From assembly GCA_021781095.1 (NCBI GenBank), contig JAJXXM010000179.1, positions 1 through 16,233 on the forward strand: DNA of 16,233 bases. The letters are read 5' to 3'. This document shows positions 14,247 through 16,233 of this stretch, one piece after another. The DNA is from a bacterium (GTDB taxonomy: Bacteria; Eremiobacterota; Eremiobacteria; Baltobacterales; Baltobacteraceae). Position 1 is the first letter of the stretch. Each line of letters starts with the position of its first letter. The notes under the pieces were generated by a model. It worked only from the letters and a program-made list of their open reading frames with translations, did no database searches and had not been told where the DNA came from. Made by a program: the position numbers and the translations under genes.

Positions 14247-14926
14247 TCGTGCAGGATGACGTTCAACAACGAACTGTGGACGTGCATCTTTCCGTTATAT
14301 TCGATAAATCCCAATTTGCGAAATTTATTTAAAAAGAAGCTCACGCGCGATCGCGTCGTCCCGATCATTTCGGCGAGGACTTCCTGGCTGATGTCGGCGA
14401 TGATTTCTTGCGGCTGTCCGGGCTTGCCGAAATTCGCCAGCAATAATAAGATGCGTGCCAAGCGCTTTTCGCTTGAATTGAAGAGCTGATCGATGAGATC
14501 TTCTTCGACGCGAATGTTGCGGGTTAATAAATGCTCGATAAAGCGGGCGGAAAACACCGATTCTTCGTGCAGCGTTCGCGTCATTGCCGCCTTCGACACT
14601 TTGACCAACGAACAATCGGCCAACGCCGTCGCGCTCGCCATACGCCGTTGCTGCGCGGTCAAGCATCCTTCGCCGAAGAAATCGCCGGCCTTAAAGACCG
14701 CGATAACCGCTTCCTTACCGGCGGGCGAGAGCACCGAGAGTTTGACTTTCCCGCCCTGCACGTAATAGACCGAGTCGGCGAGGTCGCCTTGTGCGAAGAT
14801 CTCCGCACCTTTCGCGTAGGACTCTATCGTTCTTCCCGCGCCCATGACGGCGAGGAATTCTTCTGATGAGAACGGGGGCTCTGCATCGCCGTCATTTTCG
14901 GGCGGCGTCGTTGGTATTTTTTTCAT
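14243..14926 (-). CDS. Crp/Fnr-family transcriptional regulator
   Basis: This 227-aa protein has an N-terminal cyclic-nucleotide-binding-like beta roll (about 20-120), the dimerisation helix (about 121-150), and a winged helix-turn-helix (about 153-223) with DISQEVLAEMIGTTRSRVSF and FLNKFRKLGFIEYNG. In the phosphate-binding cassette, FGEG (Glu86) and an Arg (Arg94 or 95) are present, but the CRP Ser next to the Arg is not, so cAMP binding is uncertain. No N-terminal Fe-S cysteine cluster is present; the only cysteines are 88 and 105, so it is not a classic Fnr. The target genes are unknown. Its stop codon overlaps that of vapC by 4 nt in convergent orientation. Upstream of the start, TATATT (minus strand, 14955-14960) is a plausible -10 box. 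Confidence 0.9.
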   Translation of the reverse strand: MKKIPTTPPENDGDAEPPFSSEEFLAVMGAGRTIESYAKGAEIFAQGDLADSVYYVQGGKVKLSVLSPAGKEAVIAVFKAGDFFGEGCLTAQQRRMASATALADCSLVKVSKAAMTRTLHEESVFSARFIEHLLTRNIRVEEDLIDQLFNSSEKRLARILLLLANFGKPGQPQEIIADISQEVLAEMIGTTRSRVSFFLNKFRKLGFIEYNGKMHVHSSLLNVILHD

Positions 14927-14954
14927 CGGGCTTTCAATCGTGTGGTGGTTCCCA

Positions 14955-14960
14955 AATATA
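14955..14960 (-). promoter_or_regulatory. Putative -10 element of the Crp/Fnr-family gene
   Basis: Read on the minus strand, TATATT lies 28 nt before the ATG at 14926 in an otherwise GC-rich intergenic stretch. No convincing -35 box stands at 16-18 nt, which might suit an activated or autoregulated promoter. Confidence 0.3.
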
Positions 14961-15021
14961 GCACCCGATCGTGTGTTACGCGACCGTCAGCTGAGATATT
15001 CGGCAAAAGGGTGGGGGCATG

Positions 15022-15060
15022 GCGACGACCCGCTTGCCTTCGCTGCGGGCCGTCGCTTTT
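15022..15060 (+). terminator. Terminator-like hairpin followed by TTTT on the plus strand
   Basis: GCGACG-A-CCCGC (15022-15033) pairs with GCGGG-C-CGTCGC (15045-15056). This gives 11 base pairs with one internal mismatch and an 11-nt loop, followed by TTTT (15057-15060). The stem and T run are in plus-strand orientation, but no gene called here is transcribed on the plus strand into it. On the minus strand it would sit after the ice-binding-like gene, where no T-tract follows the stem. Confidence 0.5.
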
Positions 15061-15095
15061 GAGACGGAATGGGCGGGGCGCCGTGGCTCCGCGCC

Positions 15096-16082
15096 TTAAT
15101 TGCCGCCGGGGTTGGTGATGAGCGATCCGCCGGCGATGGGAATTGAAACGCTGCCATTGCCCAGGGTGGCGCCACCAGCGAGCGCTCGGCCAGTGAAGGT
15201 CGACGCATTGATCGTGATCGATGAGTAGGCGAGAACATTCCCATAGAAGCTCTGCCCACCCAACGTTGCCGAGCTGCCAACCTGCCAGTAGATGTTACAG
15301 GGGCTGGCACCATTCTGTAATAGAATGTTTCCGCTGGTTCCGCCATTGAGGGTGGTCGTCAGCGTCGACGCCATCTGGAAGATGAAGACGCTATTATTGT
15401 GTCCGCCTCCGTCGAGCGTGAGGTTTCCCGCCGCGATGGAGAGCGAGGAGCTCGACTTGTAGACTCCCGGAGGGAGCGTGCCCGTCGGGTAGCCAGGCGA
15501 ACTCGCCTGCGAAAGATCTCCCGCGACGGTCGCCGTGGAGGCCGTTCCGGCAGCGGTGTTATATGCCGTCGTCAGAGCATTCTCCGCATTGAGCGGCACG
15601 GCGGCGTTGGTGTTATAGCCCGCTGCGTAAATTGCGTTCGGCCCGTCGGTATCGGTGCCCGGCGGGTAGAAGCCCGTCACGGCCGTACCTGGTGAGACGC
15701 CGATGAGATCGTCGTTCACGCTGCCGGTGACCGCTCCGGCCGCGTAGGTAACGAGCGTATTCCCGACGTTGGTAACCGTTGAACCCGCAAGAAGTGCAAA
15801 GGGTGCGAGTGCCGGCCCGAGCGTAATCGAGTTGACGCCGCCTTGGGTACATGAAAGCGCTGCGGGGGTTGCGGTCGGAACGGGCGTCGGAGTGGGAAGA
15901 GGCGTCGCCGTTGGCGTTGGCGTCGGCGTCGCTCCCGGCGGCGGCGGCGTCGCACCGGGCGGAAGATTGTACGCCGGAGCGTTACAACTCGGGCACCCGC
16001 TGCCGCCGCATGCGGCGAGCAGGGTGAGGGAGAACGCCGCGGCGAGCAGCCGAACGTGGAAGAAACGAGTGGGATTCAACAT
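15096..16082 (-). CDS. Ice-binding-like (DUF3494) lipoprotein with a Pro/Thr-rich tether
   Basis: The 328-aa product starts MLNPTRFFHVRLLAAAFSLT with a lipoprotein signal and lipobox LAAC (Cys25). A short Cys/Gly segment and a proline/threonine-rich linker follow (about 41-74). The rest (about 79-328) has the DUF3494/ice-binding beta-solenoid hallmarks: LGPALAPFALLAGSTVTNVG, GVSPGTAVTGFYPPG, AAGNLTLDGGG followed by SVFIFQMASTLTT, and NIYWQVGSSATLGGQSFYGN, ending with GRALAGGATLGNGSVSI. Family members bind ice or act as surface adhesins, and many homologues occur in non-cold organisms, so ice binding is unproven. The tether suggests display at the outer membrane. AGGAG lies 10 nt before the ATG. 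The upstream barrel gene ends 21 nt earlier, so they are probably co-transcribed. Confidence 0.88.
   Translation of the reverse strand: MLNPTRFFHVRLLAAAFSLTLLAACGGSGCPSCNAPAYNLPPGATPPPPGATPTPTPTATPLPTPTPVPTATPAALSCTQGGVNSITLGPALAPFALLAGSTVTNVGNTLVTYAAGAVTGSVNDDLIGVSPGTAVTGFYPPGTDTDGPNAIYAAGYNTNAAVPLNAENALTTAYNTAAGTASTATVAGDLSQASSPGYPTGTLPPGVYKSSSSLSIAAGNLTLDGGGHNNSVFIFQMASTLTTTLNGGTSGNILLQNGASPCNIYWQVGSSATLGGQSFYGNVLAYSSITINASTFTGRALAGGATLGNGSVSIPIAGGSLITNPGGN
15861..15962 (-). repeat. Low-complexity Pro/Thr codon repeat in the lipoprotein linker
   Basis: On the plus strand this stretch is a run of imperfect GGCGTC/GGCGTT-type hexamers encoding the PT-repeat tether on the minus strand. Such tracts can change length by slippage in steps of 6 nt while keeping the frame. 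Confidence 0.6.
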
Positions 16083-16103
16083 ATAATTACGACTCCTGAA
16101 GGC

Positions 16104-16233
16104 TTAAAACTTCACGCCGAGCCCGATATACGGGCCGTTGTGCGTCTGACCGATCGGAGCGTTTTCTTTGGCGGCGTACTGATCGGCACTGAACCCACCG
16201 TAAAGATAGACCGGGAAATGGCGGAGCACGAGG
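16104..16233 (-). CDS. C-terminal end of an outer-membrane beta-barrel protein, cut by the window edge
   Basis: An open minus-strand frame enters from the right edge and ends at TAA (16104-16106). The visible 43 residues include RHFPVYLYGGFSADQY and end HNGPYIGLGVKF. Alternating hydrophobic residues and a terminal Phe are the pattern of the last strand of outer-membrane barrels recognised by the BAM machinery. This is good evidence for a diderm cell. The protein family cannot be named from this fragment. It lies 21 nt upstream of the ice-binding-like lipoprotein gene in the same direction, so the two may form an operon. Confidence 0.6.
   Translation of the reverse strand, partial: LVLRHFPVYLYGGFSADQYAAKENAPIGQTHNGPYIGLGVKF

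Noticed and set aside
14844..15062. A 72-codon plus-strand ORF over the Crp/Fnr start
   Set aside because: Mostly antisense to a real gene, no Shine-Dalgarno; its second half covers the hairpin, giving a biased translation.
15068..15095. GGCGC/GCGCC hairpin just after the ice-binding-like gene
   Set aside because: Only a 5-bp stem with a 9-nt loop and no T-tract on the minus strand; not enough for a terminator call.
1..16233. CRISPR arrays, insertion sequences, tRNA or rRNA genes
   Set aside because: No regularly spaced direct repeats, transposase motifs or recognisable RNA gene sequences were seen by eye on either strand.

Overview
The window comes from a GC-rich, diderm bacterium. Two lipoprotein signals (the sugar-binding protein and the ice-binding-like protein) and the last strand of an outer-membrane beta-barrel at the right edge support an envelope with an outer membrane. 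No rRNA, tRNA or CRISPR array is visible, so taxonomy cannot be fixed. The gene mix and codon usage would fit Candidatus Eremiobacterota (WPS-2) or a neighbouring phylum, but that is a guess.

Layout. (1) 1-1056, plus strand: the tail of a universal-stress-like domain, then a secreted protein of about 220 aa. (2) 1099-6909, minus strand: a tightly packed run read right to left. It comprises an O6-alkylguanine alkyltransferase homologue whose catalytic cysteine is alanine, a sodium:solute symporter, and a complete CUT2 (ribose-type) ABC importer: binding lipoprotein, double ATPase and permease. A 13-bp perfect inverted repeat sits at the convergent junction with region 1. (3) 6968-11353, plus strand: a small membrane protein and a YbhG/F/S/R-like ABC exporter made of an HlyD-type adaptor, two separate ATPases and one ABC-2 permease. 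All are coupled by 3-nt gaps or ATGA overlaps. (4) 11399-11899, minus: a glycine-zipper stress-type protein, divergent from (5) 12003-13541, plus: a YifB/ComM-type AAA ATPase. (6) 13573-14246, plus: a VapB/VapC toxin-antitoxin pair behind a near-consensus promoter that predicts a leaderless GTG-start antitoxin. (7) 14243-14926, minus: a Crp/Fnr-family regulator whose stop overlaps that of vapC. (8) 15096-16233, minus: an ice-binding-like (DUF3494) lipoprotein behind the end of an outer-membrane barrel gene.

Working together: the minus-strand block looks like a nutrient uptake unit with two unrelated transporter types, preceded by a putative alkylation-damage sensor. The plus-strand block is an efflux unit. 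In its two ATPases, the H-loop change in one and the signature change in the other fall in the same composite ATP site, which predicts one degenerate and one canonical site. The remaining genes are ordinary accessory and regulatory functions.

Most worth checking: the Cys-to-Ala alkyltransferase homologue, the leaderless vapB promoter/operator arrangement, the asymmetric exporter ATPases, and the missing canonical start of the CUT2 ATPase. I did not find a convincing wholly new multi-gene system.
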